64,000 nt of DNA from Rutidosis leptorrhynchoides. Lineage: Eukaryota; Streptophyta; Magnoliopsida; Asterales; Asteraceae. The notes below the pieces were generated by a model. It searched no databases. It saw nothing but the letters and a program-made list of their open reading frames with translations, and was not told the origin of the DNA. Both the position numbers and the translations under genes were made by a program. Shown here piece after piece: positions 1 through 12,056 of the stretch (positions are counted from its first letter, which is position 1; every line of letters starts with the position of its first letter). The stretch covers positions 154,726,001 to 154,790,000 of the forward strand of contig NC_092338.1 in NCBI RefSeq assembly GCF_046630445.1, written 5' to 3'.

Positions 1-699
1 TTTCCCGACCCATATGAACCTGTGTGAAAACTAACAAATAAGGTATACCACAATCACCACAAATCAGCCCCAATTCTGTCCCAAATCAGCAAATACAAAA
101 TAATTGAGCACACACAATACACACGAGACTTTTTACGTGGAAAATCTCTCAAAATCGAGAGTAAAAACCACGGGACTCGTAAGCCACTTAATATTCCACT
201 ATCATCAACAAGAGAGCAATACAATAATCCTTCTCTAGATCAACTAGAGGTTTACAACATCATCATGCTCTTGAACAACAATAATCAACAAGTATATGAA
301 GAAATTAAAGACAAAAGATGAAAGATTCACCCAATAAACTGCTCTCTGTTCCAGCAGCAAAATCACGACCTACAAACCTTATTAGACGAATTCAACGGTT
401 GAAAATGTTGGCACTGATGTCAGGAAGACACAGCCCAAAAATTGAGAAGATTCAACGGTCGGATCTCCGGGGATCGTCGATTTTCTGAACTGATGTACAC
501 TGTAGACGGAAATTGGAATATTTCACTCTTTTTCTTGATCTCACACTCTGATCTCTCTTGCACTCTCTAGTGAATAACAGCTGCACTTGTTTGAATTAAG
601 ATGCCTCTGATGGTTGACCAAGTCAAAACAACCATTGGGCCAAATTTTGTTGGGCTTGGATAACTTTCACATAAATGGAAACAATTAAAAAACCCAACA
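1..699 (-). repeat. 3' LTR of Copia element 1 (partial)
   Basis: This is a direct repeat of 4726-5470. Window base 1 corresponds to about base 4789 of the other LTR, so roughly 63 bp lie outside the window. The two copies agree along their length except for scattered substitutions and two small indels near the right end. Confidence 0.93.
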
Positions 700-716
700 A
701 ATCTCCCCCTTTCCAA

Positions 717-3700
717 TTATGAGGAAGGAATCGCCATCCCGGCGATCAAGCAACATACCTTGAACTTCTCACTTGCTAAAGCCTTTGTACACATATCAGA
801 ACCATTATCATCGGTATGAACTTTATCAAGTTCAAACAAACCATCTTCAAGACGTTCTCTAATCCAATGATACCGCACATCTATATGTTTTGTCCGCTTA
901 TGATACATAGAATTTCTAGCCAAATGAATCGCACTCTCATTATCACAAAGAACCACATATCGTGATTGCTTAAACCCAAGATCTTGTAGAAACCTTTTCA
1001 TCCACAATAGTTCTTTGCACGCTTCTGTTGCTGCCATATACTCAGCCTCGGTTGTAGACAATGCAACACACTTTTGTAACCTTGATTGCCATGAAACTGC
1101 TCCCCCTGCGAAAGTCATCAAATATCCAGAAGTGGATTTCATGTTATCTTTGTTTCCTGCCATATCTGAGTCTGTATAACCAACAAGCACCGGCTCTCCA
1201 TTTCCGAATGTGATACCTAACTTTGAAGTACCTCGTAAGTATCTCATAATCCATTTAACCGCTTCCCAATGCTTCTTACCCGGATTTGACATAAACCGAC
1301 TAACAACACTTACCGCATGAGCTATATCTGGCCTAGTACACACCATAGCATACATCAAGCTACCAACTGCTGACGCATATGGAACTATATCCATCTCCTC
1401 AACATCCTCCTTTGAAGTAGGACAATCTCTTTCTGTTAGCTTAAAGTTGTTTGTAAGAGGGGAACTAACCACTTTAGCATTCTTCATGTTGAATCTACTT
1501 AGCACCTTTTCAATGTATTGTTCTTGTGATATATGTAACGTCTTAGCACCTATATCTCTAGAAATTCGAATGCCAAGAATCTGTTTTGCTGGCCCCAAGT
1601 CTTTCATAGCAAAAGACTTGCTCAATTCTCGCTTCAACTGCGCAATTCTTTTAATATTTTTTATCAACAATCAACATATCATCAACGTATAACAACAATA
1701 TGATGAAATCATCATCACCAAACCTCTGAAAGAAAACACAATGATCTGAAGTTGTCTTTCGGTAACCTTGCTTTCCTATAACCGACTCAAACTTCTTATA
1801 CCACTGTCTCGGTGCTTGCTTCAACCCATATAAACTTTTCTGAAGTCTACAAACATAATTTTCTTTACCCTTAACCCGAAAACCTTCAGGTTGCATCATG
1901 TAGATTTCCTTATCCAAATCACCTTGAAGAAAAGCAGTCTTGACATCCATCTGTTCAACCTCAAGATCAAGACTAGCAGCTAATCCAAGAACCACTCGAA
2001 TAGATCCCATCTTCACAACCGGTGAGAAAATCTCATCAAAATCAATACCCTTTTTCTGGCTGAATCCTTTAACGACTAACCTAGCTTTGTACCTTGGTTG
2101 TGAAGTAAGCTCATCTATCTTCACTTTGAATACCCATTTGTTTCTCAAAGCTCTCTTGCCTTTAGGTAACTTCACCAGCTCATAAGTATTGTTCTCATGC
2201 AAGGAATTCATCTCATCTTGCATAGCTTCACCCCACTCTTTCTTATGCTCATCTTTCATTGCTTCTGAATAACATTCTGGCTCTCCCCCATCAGTAACTA
2301 ATACATACTCATCAGCAGAATATCTAACAGAAGGATGACGGTCTCGGGTAGACCGCCTAAGTGGGACAAATTGGGGCACATCTGGTACTGGAATCTCTAC
2401 CTGCTCAGGAGCATAATCATCATCAGTACCATGTTCATCATTATGAACATCTTCTCCAACATGTTGTGGAGTAACTGGATCCAAATCAACAAGATCAGCA
2501 CTAAATTGAGGAACTGAATCTGTCTTATCAACATCTTTTAACATCTGATCTTCTGTAAATACAACATCTCGACTTCGTACGAGTTTCTTCTGAACTGGAT
2601 CATATAACCTGTACCCAAAATCATCTTCACCATAGCCGAGGAATACACATGGCTTAGTCTTCATATCAAGCTTTGACCTCTCATCTTTGGGAACATGAAC
2701 AAAAGCTTTACATCCAAAAACTCGTAAATGATGGTAAGAAACATCTTTGCCGCTCCAAACCCTGTTAGGAACATCAAAATGCAAAGGAACACAAGGGGTT
2801 AGATTAATAATATGAACTGCCGTATTTAAAGCCTCACCCCAAAAGGAATCGGACAACCCTGCATGTGAAAGCAAACATCTAACTCTCTCAACCAAAGTTC
2901 TGTTCATCCTCTCTGCTAAGCCATTCAACTGAGGTGTCTTTGGTGGAGTCTTTTGATGCCGAATACCATTCTCCTTACAGTAAGCATCAAATCTGCCAAT
3001 GTATTCACCGCCATTATCAGTCCGAATACACTTGAGTTTCTTCCCCGTTTGCCTTTCAACTAGTGCATGAAATTCCTTAAACTTCTCAAATACTTGATCT
3101 TTTGACTTTAAGGTGTAAACCCACACCTTCTTGGAATGATCATCAATGAATGTAACAAAGTAGGAACATCCACCAAGTGTTCTAGTCTTCATAGGCCCAC
3201 AAACATCCGAATGAATTAGATCAAGTACGTTCTCCATTCGAAAAGAAGAATGACTCTTAAACACAACTCTGGTCTGTTTCCCTGCCAAACAGTGAGAACA
3301 CTTACTCAAATCAATACCACTAACACCCGATAACACATTCTTCTTGAACAAGATAGACATCCCCTTTTCACTCATGTGGTCAAGTCTTTTATGCCACAAC
3401 TCAGTAGAATCAACATTGTCCACTGCGTTAACAATGTTCTGGATGATCTTCGGACGCGTGATGTATAATCTTGAGTCTTTCTTGCCTCTTCCCACTATCA
3501 TAGAACCAAGAGTTAGTTTCCAAATACCATTACCAAAACCGTTATAATAACCATCATCATCAAGAATGCCTGTTGAAATAACATTAAGTCTCATATCCGG
3601 AACATGTTTTACATTTTGCAAAACTAACTCCATTCCCGTGTCAAATTTCAAACAAACATCTCCAATACCAACGATCTTTGATAACCCGACATTACCCATC

Positions 3701-4614
3701 CTAGCAAATCCATAGTCACCTGGAGTGTAAGATGAGAAGTGATCTCTACAAATTACAACATGACATGTAGCACCACTATCAACAATCCAACTCGTGTCAT
3801 CATGAGTAAGATTAATCATATCATAATCAATACAAACAAAGAATTCATCCGTAATAGTGTTAACTTCAACCTTATCATCATCACCACCATCACTTTTCTT
3901 TTGTTTATTCTTGTCATATGCCTTTTTCTTCTCATTCTTCAACTTTGGACAATACCACTTTGTGTGCCCATTTTCATGACAATTATAACACTCAACGTTA
4001 GCAAATTTGCCTTTGCGTGAGCTACTACGATGATTGCCTCTTTTACCCTGACCTCTACTATGACTTCTCCCCCGCGTTTCTGTGACCAAGATATCTGACT
4101 GTGAAGAGGAACCTTGTGACTTTCTTCTCATCTCTTCATTCAAAATACTACCCTTAGCCAATTCCATGGTGATAGTACCATTCGGTGCAGAGTTGGACAA
4201 AGATGTCCTAAAAGTCTCCCAAGAGTCCGGTAATGTACCAAGTAACCAGAGACCCTGAATCTCATCCTCAAACTTGATACCCATACCTGCAAGCTGATTT
4301 ATAATACCCTGATATGCATTTAGGTGATCTATAATAGGAGTTCCATCATGATACTTCAAAGCCATCATCTGCTTAATTAAGAACAACTTGTTATTCCCAG
4401 TCTTTCGTTCATATAACTGCTCAAGCTTTTTTCATAAGGCTTTAGCATCAGTCTCCCCAGTAATATGATTCACAACATTATCATCAACCCACTGCCGAAT
4501 ATACCCACATACTTGTCTATGCAAAATTTTCCATTGAGCATCAGATTTTTCCTCGGGTTTATCCTCAGTAAAAACAGGCAAATAATAATCTTTCACATAA
4601 AGAAGATCCTCCAT
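717..4614 (-). pseudogene. Copia element 1 gag-pol coding region (fossil)
   Basis: Read on the minus strand it shows gag, a CCHC zinc knuckle (CYNCHENGHTKWYC), protease (WIVDSGATCH), the integrase zinc and DDE regions (GPMKTR, FIDDHSKKVW), reverse transcriptase with YVDDM, and RNase H with ALSTTEAEYMA and CDNESAIHLA. This is the standard Copia order, with integrase before RT. The region is not one open frame; about two breaks are evident. It is a retroelement polyprotein, not a host gene. Confidence 0.92.
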
Positions 4615-4725
4615 TTTACCTTTTCAAACATGATAATCTGAACCATTTAAACTAATCATTTTACTTGTATTAGCTTCCATCTTTCACACAAGTCAAATCA
4701 AATAACCTAGCTCTAGATACCAATT

Positions 4726-5470
4726 TGATGGGAAAATGGTCACAACGGGCAATCTACAAAACGGAAACAAACATCCGTTTGACAAGCATTTCCCGACCCA
4801 TATGAACCTGTGAGAAAACTAACAAATAAGGTATACCACAATAACCACAAATCAGCCCCAATTCTGTCCCAAATCAGCAAATACAAAATAATTGAGCACA
4901 CACAATACACACGAGACTTTTTACGTGGAAAACCTCTCAAAATCGAGAGTAAAAACCACGGGACTCGTAAGCCACTTAATGTTCCACTATCATCAACAAG
5001 AGAGCAATACAATAATCCTTTTCTAGATCAACTAGAGGTATACAACATCATCATACTCTTGAACAACAATAATCAACAAGTATATGAAGAAATTAAAGAC
5101 AAAAGATGAAAGATTCACCCAATAAACTGCTCTCTGTTCCAGCAGCAAAATCACGACCTACAGACTTTATTAGACGAATTCAACGGTTGAAAATGTTGGC
5201 ACTGATGTCAGGAAGACACAGCCCAAAAATTGAGAAGATTCAACGGTCGGATCTCCGGAGATCGTCGATTTTCTGAACTGCTGTACACTGTAGACGGAAA
5301 TTGGAATATTTCACTCTTTTTCTTGATCTCACACTCTGATCTCTCTTGCACTCTCTAGTGAATAACAGCTGCAGTTTGAATTAAGATGCCTCTGATGGTT
5401 AACCATTGGGCCAAATTTTGTTGGGCTTGGATAACTTTCACATAAATGGAAACAATTAAAAAACCCAACA
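4726..5470 (-). repeat. 5' LTR of Copia element 1
   Basis: Full 745-bp LTR bounded by TG and CA dinucleotides. The outer end joins GTTTAATAGG of the host coding fragment at 5471. The paralogous stretch in unit B (about 27246) runs straight through this point, which fixes the insertion boundary independently of the LTR comparison. Confidence 0.93.
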
Positions 5471-5663
5471 GTTTAATAGGCAAGCTGAGCAGAAGATGGA
5501 GACTGTGGTCAAAGTACTTCAGCCTGGACCAATCACGGAGCATAAATTTTCGATTGAAGAGATTGAGAAAGCGAATGCTAATGTTAAGAGAGCAGTTGAG
5601 AATTGGAAGAGGAATGCAATCATCGAACGAAATAGACCTATTTTGAAAGATTATCTTAGTTAA
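5471..5663 (+). pseudogene. Captured 3' coding fragment beside glutaredoxin unit 0
   Basis: An open frame of about 63 codons runs from the LTR junction to TAA at 5661-5663. It reads FNRQAEQKMETVVKV, then QPGPITEHKFSIEEIEKAN, then a Trp-Lys-Arg stretch and RNRPILKDYLS. A near-identical fragment lies just downstream of glutaredoxin B (27246-27446). Codon-level similarity and a T-rich stretch ending in AG before the unit B copy suggest the last exon of a small, charged, helix-rich protein. I do not recognise the family. Here the 5' part is cut off by Copia element 1. Relative to unit B it lacks two residues (Leu-Gly) after QPGP. It is probably a non-functional passenger of the glutaredoxin duplication. 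Confidence 0.55.
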
Positions 5664-6416
5664 TCACGTTTGCGTTTGTTCATACTTTCTTTTAAAGGTT
5701 CCGTTGCAAAGAATAATTTTATTCAATAGTAAGCTCTCAATGTTCTTTGATTTTGCTTTTAACTATCTATGGTTATTGCCAACAATGGTCTGTTTTATGC
5801 ATTTTTTTTATATGATAGTTGTATATTATATTTGTAGTGCTTCCTCTATTTTATTTTCAGTCCATCATTTTGTTGTTTTAAAACACTTAAATGTAGAAGT
5901 CCTGTAGGAAGTGTGTTGATGTTGAATATTATCAAGTTCATATTTTTTTTGGTACAATGTGAATTTTGGCTAAGATATTATATTGATTGTTAGTTTAACG
6001 TCCTAAAGCCTTTTAAATATTATTTACTGAGTTGTTAGAAAGATTCATCTGCATGTTACGGTTATGAAATTTGATCGTCTTCTGCTGTATGATAGAGTTA
6101 GTTACTTCAAATGATATGTGCATGTTGAAATGCGTTTATTCCAGGTTAGTTTATGAAAGAATGTCCTAGTTTACGCTTATGGAGACTCTGGAATGAAACT
6201 GAATCACAACATATATTAGGGCAAAAGAGGGAAAAATCTGGTTAAAGACAGCATTTTCAAGATGGTAATAGGTTACCTCTTGTTTTGACAATATGCATTA
6301 ATATTTGACTACTTACTGCTCTTCATATAAGTTATTTTATGATATCATTTGAACCACATGTTAAATATTTTCCTATAAGTAATGCTGGTACACTTGGCTT
6401 ACATCATATATCCTAG

Positions 6417-6673
6417 CAGTGGCGGAAACAGCATGGGCAGGGGGGCAGATGCCCCCAGTCATTTTTAAATTTCTAGGCTTTTTCAGGCTTAAAATTCCAA
6501 ATTTTTTGATTTTGCCCCCAGTGGATTTGAAATTTTCAGGCTTAAAATTTGATTTTGCCCCCAAAAGCCTTCATTTTTTGCCCAAAAGCTTCCAGATTTT
6601 GCCCCCAACCCAAAAACCCATGACCCAAATTTTTTTTTGCCCCCGGTGAAAAAAATTTGTGTTTTCGCCACTG
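6417..6673. mobile_element. Non-autonomous hAT-type MITE
   Basis: Terminal inverted repeats begin CAGTGGCG-AAAC at the left and end GTTTTCGCCACTG at the right. The flanking 8-mers are tatcctag (6409-6416) and catcctag (6674-6681), a 7/8 match to an 8-bp target-site duplication. An 8-bp duplication with CAGTGGCGG ends fits the hAT superfamily. The 257-bp interior holds several internal 'ttttgcccccc'-like segments and no transposase. Confidence 0.8.
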
Positions 6674-8039
6674 CATCCTAGTACCAGCTCCTGCTTGAGT
6701 TTTACCGAATGTAACTGGCTTTCTAGGAAACTCTTTTAACTCTAGCCAATGCTTCTCATCGACGACACTATAACAAGATGTTCAGAACTGAGAATTATAT
6801 GTATATAGTCATTTAAAGGTTTTTGATGTGAATTTTTAGCCTTTACCTTTAGGAATTTAGGACTTCAGGAAACACTAGATATAGAACATGCCAGCTGTAG
6901 CAAGAAAAGAGGAGTGTGGAAATCATGTGTATTTGTTTTGCCTATATGTAACGAATACAATGTAAACAAGGACCTTTAAGTTTAATAAGAGCTGTTAAGT
7001 GCACTGTATACAAAATAGCTGTAATATGATAGGAAAAATAGGAAAAATGGAGTAAATTATGCATAATTATCATTTGCAGATCATGTAGCACCTGAAAGGT
7101 ATTGAATATTGAGTGATCATTTCATTCAAGTTTCACATTGAAGTAGAAAACAATAGTAAGGGTGCGTTTGGTCTGTGAACCTAACGCTACCTAATGATAA
7201 ATAATAAGCTGATCCTATAGCCCTAAAAAATATCATAATCTAGGCTAATTTGAGGGTGATATGCTACAGAATGATGTGTAGGATCAGTAGATTTATTGTT
7301 GTTGTTGTTTTAAGAAACAAACTATTGGTTAAAATATAAAGTTAACATATTATCCTCATTGTAGTTGACATTAAATTTATCCAACCACTTACTTCATACA
7401 TGCAATATATATTTAGATGTATGACCTACAATGAAACAATAAAGCAACATGGTACAATATCTTGGGTTTGTTTTAAATTTGTTTTAAAATCACTATTAAA
7501 ATATAGAATATTGACACTGCATTTCAAAAATATGACTTTCAGAAGGTCAAAATACTTTAACAATTCCTTGAAGTTATATATAAGATTGTTGTAGTAGTGT
7601 TCAGGCTTACTCATCTTTGAAATAAAAGTATAAAACGTATAATTTGTAACGAAATGTTATCCAAAGATGTGGAGGTTATGGCGGTCCAGAAATGTGTAGC
7701 AGTCGATTTTGTCTGGAAATGGAATGGTGGTTTTGGGAAGGGAGGATATTTGGTATCCAAATAAAATATGATGCGTTAGATGGTTAACGCTAATTAAAAT
7801 AAAAGAAAGTAATAGTTCAGGTATTTGCAAGGTATGTAAAATATGATTATTGAAGAATTATAGTTTCCATAATCTTCTCTACCTTTTACAAAGCGTGAAA
7901 CTTAAGTCTGATGTGGCAACCCACTAATTAACCCGCTAATGACGGTCCACATGTAATTAACTCTGTTAATTACAATTAAATTGCTAAATTACTTAAAAAA
8001 TACACGTGTCCCATGAAAGCTTGGCTAACATATCAGTTT

Positions 8040-9370
8040 TAGATTAGAAACAAAAAATCCCGCTGTTTAATACACCATCTTCCTCTTTCTTCCAAACTGA
8101 AAAAACCCCAATTTCTAACTGCCGATCACGGCTTAACGCCGCCGTACTTGATAACGCCAGTACCAGTAATTAATTTATTGCGATTTTATCATCTTAGCGG
8201 TATCAATTTCATAAATTATAGCCACTTTTTTCCAAATCGCCGGAAGGTTGTTCGTTACGACGACGGTTATTCGAAAGCGAGGTATTAGGGTTCGATTTAT
8301 GGTTTGCAGCGATTTAGGGTTTGTAGCTTTGTTTGCCGCCATTTAGAGTTTGCAGCGATTTAGGCTTTGCAACTTTCTATGCAGCGATTTAGGGTTTGCA
8401 GTGATTTTGGGGTTTGCAGCTTTTGTTACAGCGATTAAGGGTTGAAAGCGAGGTATTAGGGTTCAATCACGTTTGTGGCTTTTGATGTTGGAAATGTTTT
8501 TTCAAATTTTGATGCATCTTTGTTTGCAACGATTTTGATGCTGTTTGGAGCGATTTTGGGGTTTGCAGCTTTGTTTACTCCCATATGTGTATGGTATGTA
8601 TATTCGATCCTTCTAATTTTTGTAATTAGTAAAGATTTTTCAAAGTTTGTTGATGTTAAATCTGTGAATAAGTTATAATCTGAATGTGTAATTCATATAT
8701 AATATTTGTAGCTATAAACTTGCTGACATGATTCGCCAAAGTCGTTATCATTAACACTTTTGTACAGATATTTTTCTTTCTACGTATTGAGTATGGTTGT
8801 TTATGGTTCATTGAAAATGTAAGCAAATGCGATTATTATGCAGGTGAGCTGGTTTGGAGATGAAGGTTAGTCAGATACGGTACCTCATTCGAGGTGAGAA
8901 CTACTATTATTATTTAACCAGGACATATTAAGTTTCATTTTCTTTAGCAATACCTCGAAGATGATATTGAACTATAAATCAAAATCGACTATTCATTCAT
9001 TTGAAGATAAAACTCCCCCTTGAACCAAGTTAATATTCTGATTATGGACCTTTTGATTTTGAATTTCAGTTGATTTTAATAATTATATGCACATGCATTA
9101 TTGTCTTCGTATGTTTTACACATTGTAGTTGACTTTTTGTTGCTCTCTTATTTTTCTTCGTAAATTTGGCACACGACGACTGGGATGACCAACTTATATG
9201 CTATGTCATCAATGAAGATCATGTAAGTCCTTTTTTAATGTATTATTTATGTTTTTTTTTTTTTTTTTTTGTTATGGATGAAGATGGAAAGAGATCTTTC
9301 CTATGTGTTACCAATAACACTGATTCCAAGACTTTGAGCTTAGAGATTCAACCTGCACATCGAATTTAAC
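8040..9370 (+). other. Gene-like sequence inside the Helitron, origin unknown
   Basis: From about 8090 there is a UTR/leader-like stretch, then several near-copies of 'gcgatttagggtttgcag' (8300-8465), a short tandem-like repeat. Weakly coding stretches follow at 8475-8678 and 9166-9369; the latter reads AHDDWDDQLICYVINEDH and then, after a T-rich run, DGKRSFLCVTNNTDSK. I recognise neither. They may be captured exons of one or more host genes. No intact gene model can be drawn. Confidence 0.35.
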
Positions 9371-9488
9371 ATCTATGGTAAGCCTTTAGTACTAGATAGC
9401 TTATATGCTTTTAACCGATAATGAGACCATGAATTCTTCAGTAAGTTGCACTTTTATTGACTCTGTTTTACTTGAATATATGTTGCAG

Positions 9489-9752
9489 GTTAGGGTTGAC
9501 CATATGGCTATTACTTTGTCAAGGGCTTATAAATCACCAATAGCTGACACTATACAATCCCTTCCCCAACATCAACAAGTACAGTGCAACTTTTTAAAAG
9601 GTGGCATATTGGGTGGTTTAGTAATGGGTCAAAATGTGTTTGGATTGGATTTAAAACAAACTAATTATCTTGCCTATCTTTTGGTTTAGATTGTACTCTG
9701 TTCTACTGTGAAGCTTTTTCGAAGGGGAAAGAAGGATACAACAATATGAGAG
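9489..9752 (+). pseudogene. CDC6-like two-exon fragment (captured)
   Basis: Two exon-like blocks have correct splice borders. The first (9489-9578) follows 'ttgcag', encodes VRVDHMAITLSRAYKSP then IADTIQSLPQHQQ, and ends at a GT donor. The second (9690-9752) follows 'ggtttag', encodes IVLCSTVKLFRRGKKDTTI and ends before GT. From memory this matches the C-terminal region of plant CDC6, the AAA+ replication-licensing ATPase that loads MCM helicase with ORC in the nucleus. In the second exon the codon after TTI is TGA where the family has Gly (TIGE). With no AAA+ core nearby, this is a broken fragment, not a working gene. Its place inside a Helitron-like element suggests transposon capture. Confidence 0.65.
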
Positions 9753-12056
9753 GTACAATTATACACCAAAACCTATTTGGACATGTTTATGATACGTGTC
9801 CAAATGGGTAATATTTATCAATTTAATACTGATTTGGTCCATATTAGTGATTATGCTTGGGTTTAGGATGATTATAATTGTTTCTGCCATTATTTGGGTA
9901 TGAATTACTGTTATGATTATGATACGTGTTTAGCTTATCCTTTATTTTGGATGTTGGGTTATATTTACTACTGTACATTTGAGCTGGGTCATATTTACTT
10001 GGCATCTGGGTCCAGATTGTTGCTATTTCATTTTATTGGGTGAATGTTGCTGTTCCTGGCCTGGGTAATGGGTTAAATATATAGTATATGTGATCTGGGT
10101 TATAATTGTACTTATTATGGTATTTGGGTTAGAATTAATGCATATCACCACACTATTGGTGGTTTCCTTTAACTAACATGTGATCTCTTATGATTTCTAA
10201 ATTGGTGGCAGTTGATGTACGATTGAAGTCATGTTTAATTGTATAGTAGTTAGATAGTAGCTGACAAAGTGGTTTCCTGGTCACACTCATCTTCAGGTTC
10301 GTTTTCATGTTTATTATCTTATACATAGCCGAATTAGTAATAGTTATGTGGGTCAGGGGAACAAATAAAAACAAGTTAGCGTATAGTTGTTCATACCCCA
10401 ATTTCCTAAATTTTCATAAATAAAAAATCTATTTAATATCATTTTTTGTGGTTGTAAATACTCACCGAGTATACATAGTCAACGACTTTTGATCTATTCC
10501 ATTACCGACAAAGTTATTACAATTTATACAGTGGAAGCGTTTAAAGAAATCATCTCCTTATCAAATAAATTACTGTGCATAGCGCTTTGTGTGGTTTGTC
10601 TGTTCTATTCGCCGGGGTCTAATGTGAATTGATGAAAAATGTTCATACATGTATTGTTTGCAGGTCATATATTGAAATAGTTTATGTGAAGTTTGACTTT
10701 AGCAGAGCTATCTAATTTATGTAATTAGATGTGTTATTTAGCACTAATGGTAAGAATGTTGTGATTCCTTTACATGATTTTATGTAGCTGTTACTATATG
10801 ATTGTTGTAGTTAAGTTAGATATTTAATATGAGATTTCACATATAGCTACAGAGAACAATAAGTGCTTCTAGGCGCTTAATGCATAAAGAAAATCTACAG
10901 CCGTGTTCACTTTCTTCTTGGAAACAACAGTCGCTTTTGTTGGTAACAGTTGAAAAAATTGGTACTTGAAACGGGTTACGATTCCCATTATAGTCCCCCT
11001 GACAAAAAAAGTACATAATTTGTAGTAGATACTATCCTTGAAGCGATAATTGCACCCACCAACACTGACCAACTTGAAATTAGCAATAGCAAGAGTCAAC
11101 AGTAGCAAAAGTTAAAGTTGCTGAATGGTATGGCTTATTTATCACATTTATTGGCATTTGTAAGTCAACTTTTCATGTTTGATTAATACATTAAAATAAA
11201 TATTATCTATTCTAATTGTTGACAAACTGTGTGTATATGAATTCTTTTAAATGATTACGTGAAAATCTGGAAAGTTGTTAAATATAGCTTTATCTATTTT
11301 CGTATTAAGTAATATATTGCCAATTTTGTAGGCGTTTGTCTCTGATGGTTTGTATTATACTAAGAAAACCTAACTATAAATTTATAAAGGTATTAGAGTG
11401 GAAAGCAAATTGTAAGTCATTTTGGTGTCAAGTTAGGTAATGATCGTTTTCAACACATTTGCTTCACAAACAAATGTCTATAAACACACGTTGTCGATTT
11501 GGTGGTCAGTTTGTATTTTTGTTTAGTTTATTACTTTATTATTACCAGTGTGATGATTGCGCTTTATCTCATCTGTCAAAAGCTAATATACTTCAATTTT
11601 ATTGTACCGCTTTTGAAATGGCAGAGACAATTCTGTTCTAATCTTGGTTTGACAAACCGTACTGTTAAAGCGGTTCAGGATTCTGCCCAGAAGTCATATG
11701 AGTTCGATATACTTACAGGTTGTTACACATGATCAATGGTAGGTTGTTACATGTCACAAAAGATCAAAGCTTGGGGCACATGAAATAGACACTACTTTTT
11801 GGTTGATCTACCATCCATATGAAAAGTTTTATGTTGATGGGTTTTGGTATAAACTTATTTGGCATTTGTATTATTTTTGAAAATGGCATTGGGATGTACA
11901 TTAAAATCCCTCCTAGCTTGTTTTTGGTCATTTTGTAGTTGTCATGTAATTGTCATTTTGTACTCTTTTTATCATATTGTTAATTGATATAACATATACG
12001 TTTTCAATTTGTTTGATTAAGAGTCGTCGTGCAACGCACGAGCTCTTAAAGACTAG

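Larger units (their letters stand above)
1..5470 (-). mobile_element. Ty1/Copia LTR retrotransposon 1 (left end outside window), broken
   Basis: Two near-identical LTRs (1-699, cut by the window edge, and 4726-5470) flank a minus-strand internal region. On the minus strand the LTR starts TGTTGGG and ends CCATCA. A primer-binding site resembling TGGTATC-GAGC (initiator Met-tRNA type) lies at about 4710-4722, and a purine-rich tract just right of 699 precedes the 3' LTR. Gene order gag, protease, integrase, RT, RNase H makes it Copia; the gag resembles the Tork/Tnt1 group (moderate confidence). The LTRs differ by a few substitutions and two small indels, so the insertion is fairly young. The element looks broken, with about two breaks. 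Its right flank is GTTTA, which should recur left of the window as the target-site duplication. Confidence 0.93.
5471..7872. repeat. Unit 0: flank downstream of a glutaredoxin lying outside the window
   Basis: This stretch matches the downstream flanks of glutaredoxins A and B. Shared blocks are TTTGTTCATACTTTCT around 5670, the 'caatggtctgt' block near 5785, the 'tgatagagt' block near 6090, and about 6880-7240, which matches 52500-52800 and partly 19480-19640. Its own glutaredoxin would lie beyond Copia element 1. Apart from the coding fragment at 5471-5663 and the MITE at 6417-6673 I see no gene; stop codons are frequent in all frames. Confidence 0.75.
7873..12056 (+). mobile_element. Helitron-like element with captured gene fragments
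   Basis: The 3' end is a textbook Helitron terminus: a short perfect hairpin (CGTGC-AAC-GCACG, about 12028-12040) followed about 12 bases later by CTAG (12053-12056) and a T. The proposed 5' end is TC at 7873 after an A. It is supported by paralogy: unit D (58285-58311) follows unit 0 up to 'gtttctata' and diverges exactly there. No terminal inverted repeat or target duplication is seen, as expected for Helitrons. No Rep/helicase gene is present, so it is non-autonomous. The interior has gene-like, partly spliced sequence (8040-8900 and 9160-9760). The 3' end is firm; the 5' end is tentative. Confidence 0.6.

Noticed and set aside
8475-8678. Small hydrophobic protein gene
   Set aside because: The frame lacks a supported start and has no sister copy or recognised family. 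It is more likely leader or intron sequence of captured DNA.
10153-11732. Several 60-80 codon open frames inside the Helitron-like element
   Set aside because: Composition is AT-driven, frames overlap on opposite strands, and there are no motifs or splice-consistent borders.
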